DNA from: Planctomycetota bacterium
GTDB lineage: Bacteria > Planctomycetota > Phycisphaerae > FEN-1346
DNA: 48,393 bases
Assembly (NCBI GenBank): GCA_030602705.1
Contig: JAUVZF010000025.1
Coordinates: 1 to 48,393, forward strand
Reading direction: 5' to 3'
A program made the translations under genes and the position numbers. This document shows, in pieces, positions 1 to 9,222 of the stretch. Every line of letters starts with the position of its first letter. Position 1 is the first letter of the stretch. The notes beneath the pieces were generated by a model. It was given only the letters and a program-made list of their open reading frames with translations, made no database searches and was not told the DNA's origin.

Positions 1-20
1 CACGCGCGCAGCCGAACCCC

Positions 21-294
21 CCGCTCGCTTGCGCTCGCGGCTCGGATACCGTTCCCGGCTCGCATGCCACTCGCGGCTCGCATTCGCGCATCCGAGCCGC
101 GAGCGCAAGCGAGCGGTCGCCCGGATTCGCGCAGCCGAGCCGCGCGCGCGCGCGAGCGGTCACTCGCATTCGCGCAGCCGAGCCGCGAGCGCAAGCGAGC
201 GGTCACTCGCATTCGCGCATCCGAGCCGCGAGCGCAAGCGAGCGGTCACTCGGATTCGCGCATCCGAGCCGCGAGCGCAAGCGAGCGGGCGCAC
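21..294. repeat. 43-bp tandem repeat array (five units) with an inverted partial unit
   Basis: Five adjacent 43-bp units run from 80 to 294 (80-122, 123-165, 166-208, 209-251, 252-294). Each carries the core CCGCGAGCGCAAGCGAGCGG, preceded by ATTCGCGCA(T/G)CCGAG and followed mostly by TCACTC. Unit 2 has a CG-run variant of the core. The core also occurs in inverted orientation at 21-47. One related copy with a single change lies at 30720-30739. The array sits just downstream of the DUF1080 gene's stop codon and could affect transcription termination there. No protein-coding role is supported, although open frames run through it. Confidence 0.85.
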
Positions 295-329
295 TGCCAA
301 AGCCACAGCCCGTGCGAAGCGCGGCCCGT

Positions 330-349
330 CCATACGGACCCGTACCGGG
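330..349. repeat. 20-bp dispersed palindromic motif, copy a
   Basis: CCATACGGACCCGTACCGGG is found here, at 40908-40927 (identical, inside mobile-element copy 3) and at 32000-32019 (one base different). The motif is built from CGTACGG/CCGTACG half-sites and is part of a wider family of CGTACG palindromes in the intergenic DNA of this window. Confidence 0.7.
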
Positions 350-372
350 TACGAGCCGCGCGAAAGGCCTCG

Positions 373-1671
373 CTATTTCCCGATCGGCACAAGGACGATG
401 TTGCGGAACTGCTTGGGCGAACCCTCGGCCTGGAAGCCTATCTTGCCGCCCACCTCCTGGCACTCGGTGGCGGTGTTCTGGACGAGGTTGTTGACCTTGA
501 TGACGAGTTGCCCGCCGTCCAGGGTGATGCAGTAGTCGTTCCACTCGCCGATGGGCCGCTCGTTCGACTCGTGCCGCTTGCGGGTGTGCCGGCCGCGGGT
601 CCGGTCCTCGGCGGCCTTCATGGGGAATTTGCCGATGTTCCAGATGTCGCCCATGCTGCCGGACTGGCCCTGGCACTCGATGGACTTCGGCCATACTTTG
701 TCCGGACCCACCATCCTGAGCAGGACGCCGCTGTTGCCGCCCTTCACGTGCCGCAACTGAAGGTGCAGCGTGTAGTTGGTGAAGTCGTCGGTGGTGCGGA
801 TGTAGGAGACGGGCCGGCCGGCGTCGTCCAGGACGCCGTCCTTCACGCTGAAGGTGCCGGCCTCGCGCACCTTCTCGAACGGGACGATCCAGCCGTCGAG
901 GTTCTTGCCGTTGAACAGCCGCACCGCCTTGCCGTAGTTCGACTTCAGGTGCTTGATAGAGATGTCTTTGAACTCGACGACCATGGGCGGCCCGGCGTGA
1001 ATCTGGAGGGCCAGCAGCCCCTCGCGGATCGAGCCCTTGCGGTCCTTCGGGTCGGCAGGGTTGGTGACCTTGTCGTTGTCGATCAGCGCCATCGTCGGGT
1101 AACCGTTCAGGTAGTGGCGGAGGTAGTTGCCCTGGGCGATGATGATGTACTCGTTCCAGTCCTTCATCTTGTAGTAACCGGCCTCTTTGAGGGCCTTGAC
1201 GTCGGCGACCTTGCTGACGACGTTCTTCTTGCCGCCCTCGTCGATGATCATGAAGTCGCCGACGTTGACGAGCCATCCGCGTCCGCCTTCGTGGTAGAGA
1301 AAGCCGACCTTGCCCGGGGCGTTGCAGATCTCGGCCTGGTAGCCGTTGATGCGCCACTTGTCGTGTTCCTTGGAGCGATACTGGATGCCGGAGTTGCCGC
1401 CCTGGATGCGGAACTTGATCTTCAGGATGAAGTCCTTCAACTTGCCGCCACGCCACACGCAGAACGTGTTGCCGCGGGCGGGGTTCTCCTTGGTCGTCTC
1501 GCCGCGGATAACGCCGCCGGAGACCGACCAGAGCCGGGGATCGCCGTCCCAGCCGGTCAGGTCCTTGCCGTTGAAGATCGTCTGGAAGCCCTCCTCGTCG
1601 GCCGCCATGGCGGCGGCACCGAACGAAAAGACCAAGCCGACCACTACCAACCCACTCACGATTGAGCGCAT
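373..1671 (-). CDS. secreted protein with two DUF1080 (3-keto-disaccharide hydrolase-like) domains
   Basis: The 432-residue product begins with a clear Sec signal peptide (basic MRS, then a hydrophobic stretch ending near AAAMAADEE), so it probably acts in the periplasm or outside the cell. Two jelly-roll DUF1080 domains follow in tandem. Each opens with the family motif, FNGKDLTGW near residue 35 and LFNGKNLDGW near residue 250, and each has the GGNSGI/GGNSGV strand. DUF1080 proteins bind or hydrolyse sugars and are strongly expanded in Planctomycetota; the substrate here cannot be read from sequence. The ATG at 1671 is chosen over an upstream in-frame start because a strong AAGGGGAGG precedes it and the signal peptide starts there. 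It is a single-gene transcription unit. Confidence 0.88.
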   Translation of the reverse strand: MRSIVSGLVVVGLVFSFGAAAMAADEEGFQTIFNGKDLTGWDGDPRLWSVSGGVIRGETTKENPARGNTFCVWRGGKLKDFILKIKFRIQGGNSGIQYRSKEHDKWRINGYQAEICNAPGKVGFLYHEGGRGWLVNVGDFMIIDEGGKKNVVSKVADVKALKEAGYYKMKDWNEYIIIAQGNYLRHYLNGYPTMALIDNDKVTNPADPKDRKGSIREGLLALQIHAGPPMVVEFKDISIKHLKSNYGKAVRLFNGKNLDGWIVPFEKVREAGTFSVKDGVLDDAGRPVSYIRTTDDFTNYTLHLQLRHVKGGNSGVLLRMVGPDKVWPKSIECQGQSGSMGDIWNIGKFPMKAAEDRTRGRHTRKRHESNERPIGEWNDYCITLDGGQLVIKVNNLVQNTATECQEVGGKIGFQAEGSPKQFRNIVLVPIGK

Positions 1672-1789
1672 GATACACCTCCCCTTGGACTCATTTACCG
1701 ATGGCCGGCGCCGGCCCCCGTTGGGCCGCGCCTTCACCGGCCGTTCGTACCTCTCAATACAACCCGCGCAGGAGCGGAGCGCATCGGTC

Positions 1790-1818
1790 AGAATAGGCGC
1801 TTGCGGCGGCGGATACAA
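1790..1818 (-). promoter_or_regulatory. putative sigma70 promoter for the DUF1080 gene
   Basis: Reading the minus strand there is TTGTAT, a 17-base spacer and TATTCT. This would give a leader of roughly 110 bases before the ATG at 1671. The match is moderate. Confidence 0.4.
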
Positions 1819-1844
1819 GTTTTTCGTGGCGTGCGGTCGGAGGT

Positions 1845-1967
1845 GGGCGTGGCAACGATTTCTGGCAGGGGACGATTTCCTGCGGCTTGGCCGTAGCGCC
1901 GGGGTTTATCCCCGGCGCATCCTGGCCGCCGCCGCCAACGGCCGCCCGTACGGGCGCTACAACCGCC
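1845..1967 (-). mobile_element. MITE-like element, copy 1 (truncated, inverted)
   Basis: This begins with the terminal repeat GGGCGTGGCAACGATTTCTGG and carries the same internal modules as copies 2 and 3 (TCCTGCGGCTTGGC, then a GTAGCGCCGGGG/TTTAT/CCCC hairpin, then GGCCGCC...), but in reverse orientation. It stops at CTACAACCGCC: the last roughly 25 bases, including the second terminal repeat, are missing. The break falls a few bases from the stop codon of the PQQ-repeat gene. No target duplication could be paired across it, consistent with loss of one end. Confidence 0.75.
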
Positions 1968-1972
1968 GGCGG

Positions 1973-3226
1973 TCAGTTGCTCTTGGCGGCAGCGCCGATG
2001 CAGTAAAGGTTCTTCGTGCTGCGGATGAAGATCTGCCCGCGTGAGACGGCCGGCGACGCGCGGCACGGTTCGCCGAGGTCGTTCTTGGCGATAACCTCGA
2101 ACGCGGGCTCCGCCTTCAGGACGTGCGTAACGCCCGCGTCGTCGAGGAAATACAGCCGCCCTTCCGCCAGGACGGGGCTGGCGGTGTGGTGGCGGCCGAG
2201 GCGCTCGGACCACATCTTCCTGCCCGTCTTCGCCTCCAGGCACGTCGCCACGCCCTCGTCGCTGACGAGGTAGAAGTACCTGCCCCGGGCGATCGGCGAC
2301 GGCACGTACGAGACGATCTTGCGCTCCTTCAGGTGCCACACGACGTGCGTGTTGGTGACGTTGCCCCGGCCGTCGGGCCGGATGCCCAGGATGTGCCTCG
2401 TCGGCCAACCGCCCGTGATCATGAACACGCCGTCGGTGTAAACCAGGTTGGCGACGAACTGCTCGGTCGGGCCGTCGATGATCCAGTGCTGCTTGCCGGT
2501 GTCGGGGTCGTAGGAAGCGACGCACTTCGAGCCGGAGACGACCATCTGCATCTTCCCGGCGGCCTCAAAGATGGCCGGCGGGGTGTAGGACCGGACGCGG
2601 TTCGGCCGGTCGATGCGCCAGCGCTCCCGGCCGGTGGCCTTGTCGAAGGCCACGATGTATGCCCGCTTCGGCAACTCGGCGTCCTGGTCGGCGTTCAGGA
2701 TAATCAGGTCCTTATAGGGAATGAGCGGGCTACAGTAGCCGTGGCACGAGTGCAACTCGCCCGGCGTTTTGCGCCACACCTCGCGCCCCTCGACGTCGTA
2801 GCACACGACGCGGACGTGCGGAAAATCGAGAAACGTGACCCAGACGCGCCGGCCGTCGGTCGCGGGCGTGCTGGAGGCGTAGGAGTTCAGGCTGTTCTTG
2901 GTTTCGAGCGGGGCCGTGACGACGACGCGGTCCCACAGCCGCTTGCCCGTCCGACGGTCGAAGCAAAGCAGCACCCGTTTCTTCTCGCTCTCCAGGCACG
3001 TCGTAACGAACACGCGGTCGCCCCAGACGACGGGCGAGGAATGGCCCTTGCCGGGGACGGCCGTCTTCCAGACGATGTTCGCCGCGGCGCTCCACGTGAC
3101 GGGCACGCCCGTCTCGGTGCTGGTTCCGTCGCCACGCGGGCCGCGCCATGCCGGCCACTCCTCGGCCGGCGCCCGCGCTGCCGCCACCGCCAGGACCATG
3201 CCGAGAAGCGTTGACTTCACTGCCAT
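1973..3226 (-). CDS. secreted PQQ-like beta-propeller protein
   Basis: The 417-residue product has an N-terminal signal peptide (MAVKSTLLGMVLAVAAA, cleavage likely near ARAPAEE), followed by WPAWRGPRGDGTS, the typical opening of planctomycetal PQQ/quinoprotein-type propellers. Repeated blade motifs of the form D..TGK..W are visible (FDRRTGKRLWD, FDKATGRERWR, YDPDTGKQHW, LEAKTGRKMW), so the whole mature protein is one propeller. Such proteins may be scaffolds (BamB-like) or pyrroloquinoline-quinone enzymes; no catalytic domain or haem motif is present to decide. Upstream AGAGGGAG supports the ATG. The 3' end abuts mobile-element copy 1, so the last residues may have been altered. Confidence 0.85.
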   Translation of the reverse strand: MAVKSTLLGMVLAVAAARAPAEEWPAWRGPRGDGTSTETGVPVTWSAAANIVWKTAVPGKGHSSPVVWGDRVFVTTCLESEKKRVLLCFDRRTGKRLWDRVVVTAPLETKNSLNSYASSTPATDGRRVWVTFLDFPHVRVVCYDVEGREVWRKTPGELHSCHGYCSPLIPYKDLIILNADQDAELPKRAYIVAFDKATGRERWRIDRPNRVRSYTPPAIFEAAGKMQMVVSGSKCVASYDPDTGKQHWIIDGPTEQFVANLVYTDGVFMITGGWPTRHILGIRPDGRGNVTNTHVVWHLKERKIVSYVPSPIARGRYFYLVSDEGVATCLEAKTGRKMWSERLGRHHTASPVLAEGRLYFLDDAGVTHVLKAEPAFEVIAKNDLGEPCRASPAVSRGQIFIRSTKNLYCIGAAAKSN

Positions 3227-3608
3227 TGGCCGCTCCCTCTAACCCCGCATCTGCGAGGCAAGCAGTCGTATCTGCGGCGGAGTTCCGCCGTGCGGAGGTG
3301 AGCAATTGCGCCCGCCTCGCGGCCGTGCCGGCCGGCCGCATACCTTTAGCATCCCTTTTGGGCAATCGCATCGCAAAAAAGCCGGGCGTTGCTGCAACGG
3401 GGGTGCCGGCATGGTTCACCTCAAGGCAAAACCCGCCTCTGGCTGCGCAATCGCCCTGGCGCTGCCGAGAACGGTGGTTGGACGGTCCTTCGGAGGGAAT
3501 ATCCTTGCATACCCGGCCGCACGCACCTAGACTTCGCCCTTTACGCAGGGGACGCTGCCGTCGCCTGGGATGTTGATATAAAACCTGAAGTGGATGAGGG
3601 AGGGCGCC
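3227..3608. other. divergent intergenic region between the PQQ gene and pyrF
   Basis: This 382-base region separates divergent genes. It holds a putative plus-strand promoter (see 3505-3533) and otherwise no RNA gene, repeat or convincing small frame that I can identify. Confidence 0.5.
3505..3533 (+). promoter_or_regulatory. putative promoter for pyrF
   Basis: TTGCAT, a 17-base spacer and TAGACT. An alternative overlapping pair, TTGGAC-16-TATCCT, lies at 3478-3505. Both are only partial matches to the sigma70 consensus. Confidence 0.35.
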
Positions 3609-4571
3609 GTGGCCAAGCACTTTGCCGACCGGATGCTCGATGCCGTCGAAGAGAAACAGGCCCCGCTTTGCGTCGGCCTGGACCCGATGTACGAGCGGCT
3701 GCCGAAACAGATCCGTGAGATCGCGTCGAAGTCGCCCGGCGGGCTCAGCGAGCAGGCGGCCGCCGCCAAGGAGTTCTGCCAGAGCGTCATCGACATCGTT
3801 GCCGAACACGTACCGTGCGTCAAACTCCAGACCGCCTGCTTCGAGCGATGCGGGCCGTCCGGCATGCACGCCTATTTCGAGGTGGCCGACTACGCCCACG
3901 AGGCGAACCTGGTGGTCATCAGCGACGTCAAACGGGCCGACATCGGATCGACCGCCGAGGCCTATGCCGCCGCACACCTCGAGGAGGTCTTCATCGGCGA
4001 AGGCGACGACGAGCATATCGTGACGGTCGATGCCGTGACGGTCAACCCGTACTTCGGCATCGACGGCGTGCAACCGTTCATCGACGTGGCGAAACAGGGC
4101 GGCCAGGGCGTGTTCGTGGTCGTCCGGACGACGAACCCGTCGGCCATCGATTTCCAGGATCTCAAGGACGACGAGGGACGACGCGTCTTCGAACACGTTG
4201 CCGAACGCGTCAACGACTGGGCCAACCAGGCCGGATGCGTCGGCGACTCGGGCTACAGCCTCCTCGGCGCCGTGGTCCCCGCAACCTATCCGGAAGATAC
4301 GAAACTGCTCCGCGAACTGATGCCGAACAGCCTTCTGCTGGTGCCCGGCGTCGGCGCGCAGGGCGGCACGTTCGCCGACGCCGCGATTGCCTTTCACGAG
4401 GATGGATGGGGCGGCATCGTCACCGCGTCGCGCAGCATCATCTACGCGTGGGAACGACCCGAGTACGAGCACCTCGGAGAGGTCAACTGGGAAGACGCCA
4501 TCGAAGCCGCCGTCCTGAACACCAAGGCCAATCTGGCCGAGGCACTGGCACTGCGCGCCGCCTCGGTCTGA
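3609..4571 (+). CDS. pyrF: orotidine-5'-phosphate decarboxylase
   Basis: This enzyme catalyses the last step of de novo UMP synthesis, decarboxylating OMP in the cytoplasm. The product is 320 residues and belongs to the longer bacterial/archaeal OMP decarboxylase class rather than the 230-residue E. coli type. The catalytic Asp/Lys motif DVKRADIG is at about residues 106-113, with the phosphate-binding end VPGVGAQGG and the N-terminal LCVGLDP also clear. I chose GTG at 3609 because GAGGGAGGG lies about 5 bases ahead of it; an in-frame ATG at 3594 overlaps that ribosome site and is less likely. murD follows on the same strand after about 146 bases. Confidence 0.93.
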   Translation: MAKHFADRMLDAVEEKQAPLCVGLDPMYERLPKQIREIASKSPGGLSEQAAAAKEFCQSVIDIVAEHVPCVKLQTACFERCGPSGMHAYFEVADYAHEANLVVISDVKRADIGSTAEAYAAAHLEEVFIGEGDDEHIVTVDAVTVNPYFGIDGVQPFIDVAKQGGQGVFVVVRTTNPSAIDFQDLKDDEGRRVFEHVAERVNDWANQAGCVGDSGYSLLGAVVPATYPEDTKLLRELMPNSLLLVPGVGAQGGTFADAAIAFHEDGWGGIVTASRSIIYAWERPEYEHLGEVNWEDAIEAAVLNTKANLAEALALRAASV

Positions 4572-4717
4572 CACGGACCCCACGGCGCCTCCGGCGGCCA
4601 CCGCGTATGATCGCGCGGGGGGCCGTCTTGCCCACCGTGTGGCCGGCCGGTGGATGGGCGCCGCGCGGAACATGGGGCGGCCGCGCAAGTCGCACGAACC
4701 CCTTTCGGACTCACCGG

Positions 4718-6145
4718 ATGGCAGCACCGCACAGACCTCCGAAGGCCGGCCCCGACCGCACCGCTCCGAACGGGTATCGCGGGCGGGCCGTGACGGTCAT
4801 GGGGCTCGGCCTGTTCGGCGGCGGCGTGGGCGCCGCACGCTTCTTCGCGCGACACGGTGCGCGCGTCACCGTCACGGACCTGAAAGGGGCCGACGCGCTC
4901 GCCCCGAGCATCCACGCGCTCGAAGGCCTGCCCATTACCTTCCACCTGGGCCGGCACGACCCGGCCGACTTCACGGGCGCCGAGGTCCTGGCCGTCAGCC
5001 CGGCCGTGTCCAAGAAGTCTCCATATCTCGCCATGGCCGAGGAGGCCGGCGCGGACATCACCTCCGAGATGAATCTGTTCCTCGAGCGGTGCCCCGCGCC
5101 GATCGTGGGCGTGACCGGCACGAGCGGCAAGAGCACGACGACGGCGCTTCTGGGCGAGATGCTCTCGCGAGCGGGCCCTGCACGCGTGGGCGGCAACATC
5201 GGCAAGAGCCTGCTCGACGAACTCGACGCGATCCGCCCCGACGAAACGGTCGTGCTGGAACTGTCGAGTTTCCAACTCCAGGACGCCGCCCGCATCGCCT
5301 GGAGCCCCCACGCGGCGGTCGTCACGAACATCGCCCCCAACCACCTCGACCGCCACGGAACGATGGAGGCGTACATCGAAGCCAAGAAGAACATCCTGCG
5401 GTTCCAGACGCCGGACGGCATCGCCGTCCTGAACGCCGACGACGACGAGGTCCGCACGTGGCGGACCGACGCGCCGGGCCGAGTCGTGTTCTACTCCAAG
5501 CGCGAGGCGCTGCCGCAAGGCGTCTACGCCGACGGCCCGGAAGCGGTCTTCCGGTTCGGCAAACACGAGCAGCGCGTGAACGTGGCGGGGAGAATGAGGC
5601 TCCGGGGCAGCCACAACCTGTGGAACGTCCTGGCCGCCGCCGCTGCCGCACACCTCCTCGGTGTGACGCCCGATGCGATCGGCGAGGCCGTGGCGGCGCT
5701 GGAGCCGCTGCCGCATCGCCTACAGACCGTCGGGATGCTGGCGGGCGTCCTGTTCGTCGATGACAGCAAGGCCACGACGCCTGAGACTGCGGCCCTCGCG
5801 ATGGCCGCCTTCACGGAGCCGGTCGTTTTGATCGCGGGCGGTTACGACAAACATTCGGACCCCCAGGTGATGGTCAAGACGATCTGCCGCCGCGCGAAGG
5901 CGGCTGTTTTGATCGGCGCGACGGCCGGCGCCCTCCAGCAGGCTATCGGCACGGACGGGCCCGTGGTCGAACGGGCCGAGAGCATGGAGGATGCCGTCGC
6001 CCGAGCCGCAGCGCTGGCCGAGGCCGGCGACGTCGTGCTCCTTGCGCCCGGGTATGCCAGTTGGGACATGTTCGACAACTACGAGCAGCGCGGCGAGGCG
6101 TTCCGGCGGGCGGCGCTCGAGGCCGGCATGAGGGGGGTGGCGTGA
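4718..6145 (+). CDS. murD: UDP-N-acetylmuramoylalanine--D-glutamate ligase
   Basis: MurD adds D-Glu to UDP-MurNAc-L-Ala in the cytoplasm, a committed step of peptidoglycan synthesis, so this organism probably makes a peptidoglycan wall. The 475-residue length is normal. An N-terminal Rossmann region (VTVMGLGLFGGGVGAARF) is followed by the ATP loop GVTGTSGKST at residues 131-140, the NIAPNHLDRHGT motif, and the C-terminal ligase domain with VDDSKATTP, GGYDKH and LLAPGYASWDMFDNYEQRG. The start is uncertain: ATG 4718 has no strong ribosome site, and ATG 4607 or one near 4799 are alternatives. The TGA stop shares its last base with the next gene's ATG, suggesting translational coupling. Confidence 0.93.
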   Translation: MAAPHRPPKAGPDRTAPNGYRGRAVTVMGLGLFGGGVGAARFFARHGARVTVTDLKGADALAPSIHALEGLPITFHLGRHDPADFTGAEVLAVSPAVSKKSPYLAMAEEAGADITSEMNLFLERCPAPIVGVTGTSGKSTTTALLGEMLSRAGPARVGGNIGKSLLDELDAIRPDETVVLELSSFQLQDAARIAWSPHAAVVTNIAPNHLDRHGTMEAYIEAKKNILRFQTPDGIAVLNADDDEVRTWRTDAPGRVVFYSKREALPQGVYADGPEAVFRFGKHEQRVNVAGRMRLRGSHNLWNVLAAAAAAHLLGVTPDAIGEAVAALEPLPHRLQTVGMLAGVLFVDDSKATTPETAALAMAAFTEPVVLIAGGYDKHSDPQVMVKTICRRAKAAVLIGATAGALQQAIGTDGPVVERAESMEDAVARAAALAEAGDVVLLAPGYASWDMFDNYEQRGEAFRRAALEAGMRGVA

Positions 6146-9100
6146 TGGACCTGCTGCGGCGATTCCGCGAAGCCGCGCACAAGGGCCGCTCGCTTCGGCC
6201 AACGACCTTCTGGTCGTGGAACGACGAGTTGGACCCTGAGGAGATCCGCCGCCAGATCCGCGAGATGGCCCGCGGGGGGTTGGGCGGCCACTTCATGCAC
6301 GCCCGTCGCGGCCTGGCCACGCCGTATCTGGGACCCGAGTGGACGAAGGCCGTCCGGGTTGCGCTCGACGAAGGCCAGCACACGGCGGTTACGCCGTGGC
6401 TGCACGACGAGGACTGCTGGCCGAGCGGCTCCTGCTCCGGCCGCGTCTACGCCGGCCGGGAGGCGTTCCAACAGAAGCATCTCGTGCTGGAGGAGATTCA
6501 GTCGCCCGACTGGGAGCCGACCGAGAACACGGTGGCTGTGTTTATCACGAAGATCGACACCGCGGGCCGATATGTCTCGTTTCACCGGCTGGAGGAACCG
6601 CGGCTGGCATGCGGCAAGGCGCCGGCGCTGGATGAGGCGCTGATCCACTTCTCCTGGCGGCCGGGCGAGTACGTGGACGTCTTCAACCGCGAGGCCACCG
6701 AGGAGTTCCTCAAGCAGACGCACGAACGGTACCGCGAGATGGTGGGCGGCGAGTTCGGGCGGGCCATTCCGGGCATCTTCACAGACGAGCCGCAGTACTC
6801 CGGGGTGGGGCATCGGGTCCCGTGGTCGCCTCACCTGCTCAGGTTCTTCCGCCGCGCGTGCCGCTACGACCTGCTGGACCGGCTGCCGGAACTGTTCTTC
6901 CCCGTGGGCCACTACCACCAGACCCGTTTCGACTTCTACGAGACGGCAACGCGGCTGTTTCTGCTGGCGTGGACGATGCCGGTGTACCAGTGGTGCGACC
7001 GCCACAACCTGAAGTTGACCGGCCACATGATGGGCGAGGACACGATGCTCGGGCAGATTCAGTTCGTCGGCGCCGCCATGCCGCACTACGAGTACATGCA
7101 TATCCCGGGCATCGACCATCTCGGCCGCCGCCTGGGCAGCGCGGTCCTCGTGAAGCAGGCGGCGAGCGTGGCGGCACAGTTGGGCCGACAGCGCGTCCTG
7201 GCCGAGACGTTCGGCGGCAGCGGGTGGAACGTGGGACTGGACGATCTGCGTTTCATCGCCGAGTGGCAGTTCGTTCTCGGCGTCAACCTCGTCTGCACGC
7301 ATCTGGCGGCGCTGTCGCTGCGCGGGGCGCGCAAACGGGATTTCCCGCCCAGCCTCCATTATCATCAGCCCTGGTGGCCGCACTACCACCTCTGGAACGA
7401 TTACATCACCTCGCTGCTGTCGGTGCTGACCGCCGGGACGCCTCAGGTGGACGTTCTGGTAATCCATCCGATCTCCAGCGCGTGGGCCGACTATTGCCCG
7501 CTCGATCACGACTGGGTCGAGATCATGGACGAACGGCTGCGGCGTCTGGTGGATGCCGTGCTGGGCATGCACGCGGACTTCCATTTCGGCGACGAACTGG
7601 TTCTGGAACGCCAGGCCCGCGTTGCGAAAGGGCGACTGGTGGTCGGCCTCTGCCGATACCGGACGGTCGTCGTGCCGGACGCGACGAACCTGCGGACGAG
7701 CACGGTCGCGCTGCTCCGGCGTTTCAAACGGTCGGGCGGGCGGATCTGCTTCGCCGGACGCGTGCCGCGCCTGGTGGACGGCAAGGTGTCGAAGAAGGTG
7801 GCCGACCTGGCGAAGAAGTGCAAGCGGGCCGATGTCTCGACCGCCCGCGGCCGCGCGGCCCTCCGCCGCATCCTGGCGCCGCGCCTGGAGGTCGTGACGG
7901 CAGCCGGCAAGGACGTGACCGACGTCCTGGCCCAGTGGCGGACCGTCGAAAACGATCACGTGTTTTTCTTTCTGAATACGGGCGAGCGCAAGAAGGTCCG
8001 CGCGCATCTGCGGCTGCCGGTCTCGGGGACGCCGATGGTTCTGGATCCCTCGACCGGCCGGTGCCGGAAGGTCGCGTGTCGATCTCGCGGCAAGCGGATG
8101 ACGGTCTCGCACACCTTCGGCCCGCGCGAGAGCCTGTTGCTAGCGGTGCGGCCGACCAAGGCAGCGGCCGACGCGCCCCCGCCCCCGCCCCCGCCCGGGC
8201 CGCCGAGACGCCGGCACGTCCTGAAGGGCCGGTGGAACGTCAGACGCCAGGACCCGAACGTCCTCGTTCTCGACACGGCTTCCTGGCGAACCGACGAGGG
8301 CGAGTACTCCGAGCCGATGAACGTCCTGGACATCCAGCAGGAACTGATGCAGCGCGGCACGCAGGGGGGCGTGGTGCTGCGGTTCGAGTTCGACTGCGCG
8401 CTGTCGGATCCGCAAGGCGGCCGCTTTGGCCTGGTGATGGAGCAGCCCGACGCGTGCGAGATGTGGTATAATGGGATCCGAGCGCCTCTGTCCGACACGG
8501 GTCCGTACTGGGACGGCGCCTTTCGCCGGATCGACGTCACGCCGTACGTATGTTGCGGGCGCAACGTCATCGAAGTGAAGCGGGGGTGGCATATCCATGA
8601 ACGGCGGCGTGCCGTGCTGCTTGGCCGCACCGGCGGGTGGGAGGCCCGGACCGCCACCCCCGACGTCGAACTCGAAGCCATTTACTTCGTGGGGGATTTC
8701 GGCGTGGCGTTTCCGAACGGCAGCCGCCAAGCCAAACGCGGGGCGCGGTGGATGCAGGGGCCGCCAACACTGACCGACGAGTCGAAACGCCTGACGGGGA
8801 CGAACCTCATCCGGGCCGGCTACCCGTTCTACGCCGGCCGCTTGACGCTGGAGCGAGAGGTGGTCCTGAAGAAGGAGCCGGCCTCCGGGGCGGTCCTGGA
8901 GTTGCCCCACGTCAACGCGATCACGGCTTCGGTCCTGATCAACGGGCAGGAAGCCGGCACGCAGTGGAGGTTCCCCGCGACGGTTCCCGTGGACGGGATG
9001 TTCGTTCGCGGCCGCAACCACGTGGCCATCACGCTTGCGACCAGTCTGCGGAACCTGCTGGGGCCGCACCACCATGAGGACGGGGAGTTATACTGGGTGA

Positions 9101-9222
9101 GCCCGCAGTCCTTCGCCGCAGGCCCGGGCTGGTTGAACCAAAAGGCTAACCATCGGCGGGCCAGGCAGACCTACAACGTGGTGGATTTCGGCTTGGCCGG
9201 AGACGTGGTCCTGCGGTGCTGA
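6145..9222 (+). CDS. GH106-like glycoside hydrolase (putative alpha-L-rhamnosidase type)
   Basis: The 1025-residue product has the hallmark N-terminus of GH106-type TIM-barrel glycosidases: FWSWNDELDPEEIRRQI, GHFMHARRGL, then a D(E)DCWPSGS-type strand and GIFTDEPQYSG. AETFGGSGWN near residue 355 is also family-like. After about residue 675 a proline run (PPPPPPPG) links to beta-rich domains resembling galactose-binding folds (around residues 690-1025). No signal peptide is seen, so it may be cytoplasmic or exported another way. It overlaps the murD stop by one base. Its role is probably deconstruction of a rhamnose-containing or related polysaccharide, but the substrate is inferred from the family only. 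Positioned at the end of a pyrF-murD run, it may be an opportunistic passenger. Confidence 0.75.
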   Translation: MDLLRRFREAAHKGRSLRPTTFWSWNDELDPEEIRRQIREMARGGLGGHFMHARRGLATPYLGPEWTKAVRVALDEGQHTAVTPWLHDEDCWPSGSCSGRVYAGREAFQQKHLVLEEIQSPDWEPTENTVAVFITKIDTAGRYVSFHRLEEPRLACGKAPALDEALIHFSWRPGEYVDVFNREATEEFLKQTHERYREMVGGEFGRAIPGIFTDEPQYSGVGHRVPWSPHLLRFFRRACRYDLLDRLPELFFPVGHYHQTRFDFYETATRLFLLAWTMPVYQWCDRHNLKLTGHMMGEDTMLGQIQFVGAAMPHYEYMHIPGIDHLGRRLGSAVLVKQAASVAAQLGRQRVLAETFGGSGWNVGLDDLRFIAEWQFVLGVNLVCTHLAALSLRGARKRDFPPSLHYHQPWWPHYHLWNDYITSLLSVLTAGTPQVDVLVIHPISSAWADYCPLDHDWVEIMDERLRRLVDAVLGMHADFHFGDELVLERQARVAKGRLVVGLCRYRTVVVPDATNLRTSTVALLRRFKRSGGRICFAGRVPRLVDGKVSKKVADLAKKCKRADVSTARGRAALRRILAPRLEVVTAAGKDVTDVLAQWRTVENDHVFFFLNTGERKKVRAHLRLPVSGTPMVLDPSTGRCRKVACRSRGKRMTVSHTFGPRESLLLAVRPTKAAADAPPPPPPPGPPRRRHVLKGRWNVRRQDPNVLVLDTASWRTDEGEYSEPMNVLDIQQELMQRGTQGGVVLRFEFDCALSDPQGGRFGLVMEQPDACEMWYNGIRAPLSDTGPYWDGAFRRIDVTPYVCCGRNVIEVKRGWHIHERRRAVLLGRTGGWEARTATPDVELEAIYFVGDFGVAFPNGSRQAKRGARWMQGPPTLTDESKRLTGTNLIRAGYPFYAGRLTLEREVVLKKEPASGAVLELPHVNAITASVLINGQEAGTQWRFPATVPVDGMFVRGRNHVAITLATSLRNLLGPHHHEDGELYWVSPQSFAAGPGWLNQKANHRRARQTYNVVDFGLAGDVVLRC

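Noticed and set aside
80-294. CRISPR array
   Set aside because: The 43-bp units are contiguous, with no unique spacers between repeats, and no cas gene is nearby.
64-1665. Long open frame of 533 codons on the plus strand opposite the DUF1080 gene
   Set aside because: It is antisense to a protein with clear domains and signal peptide and has the biased composition typical of a high-GC shadow frame.
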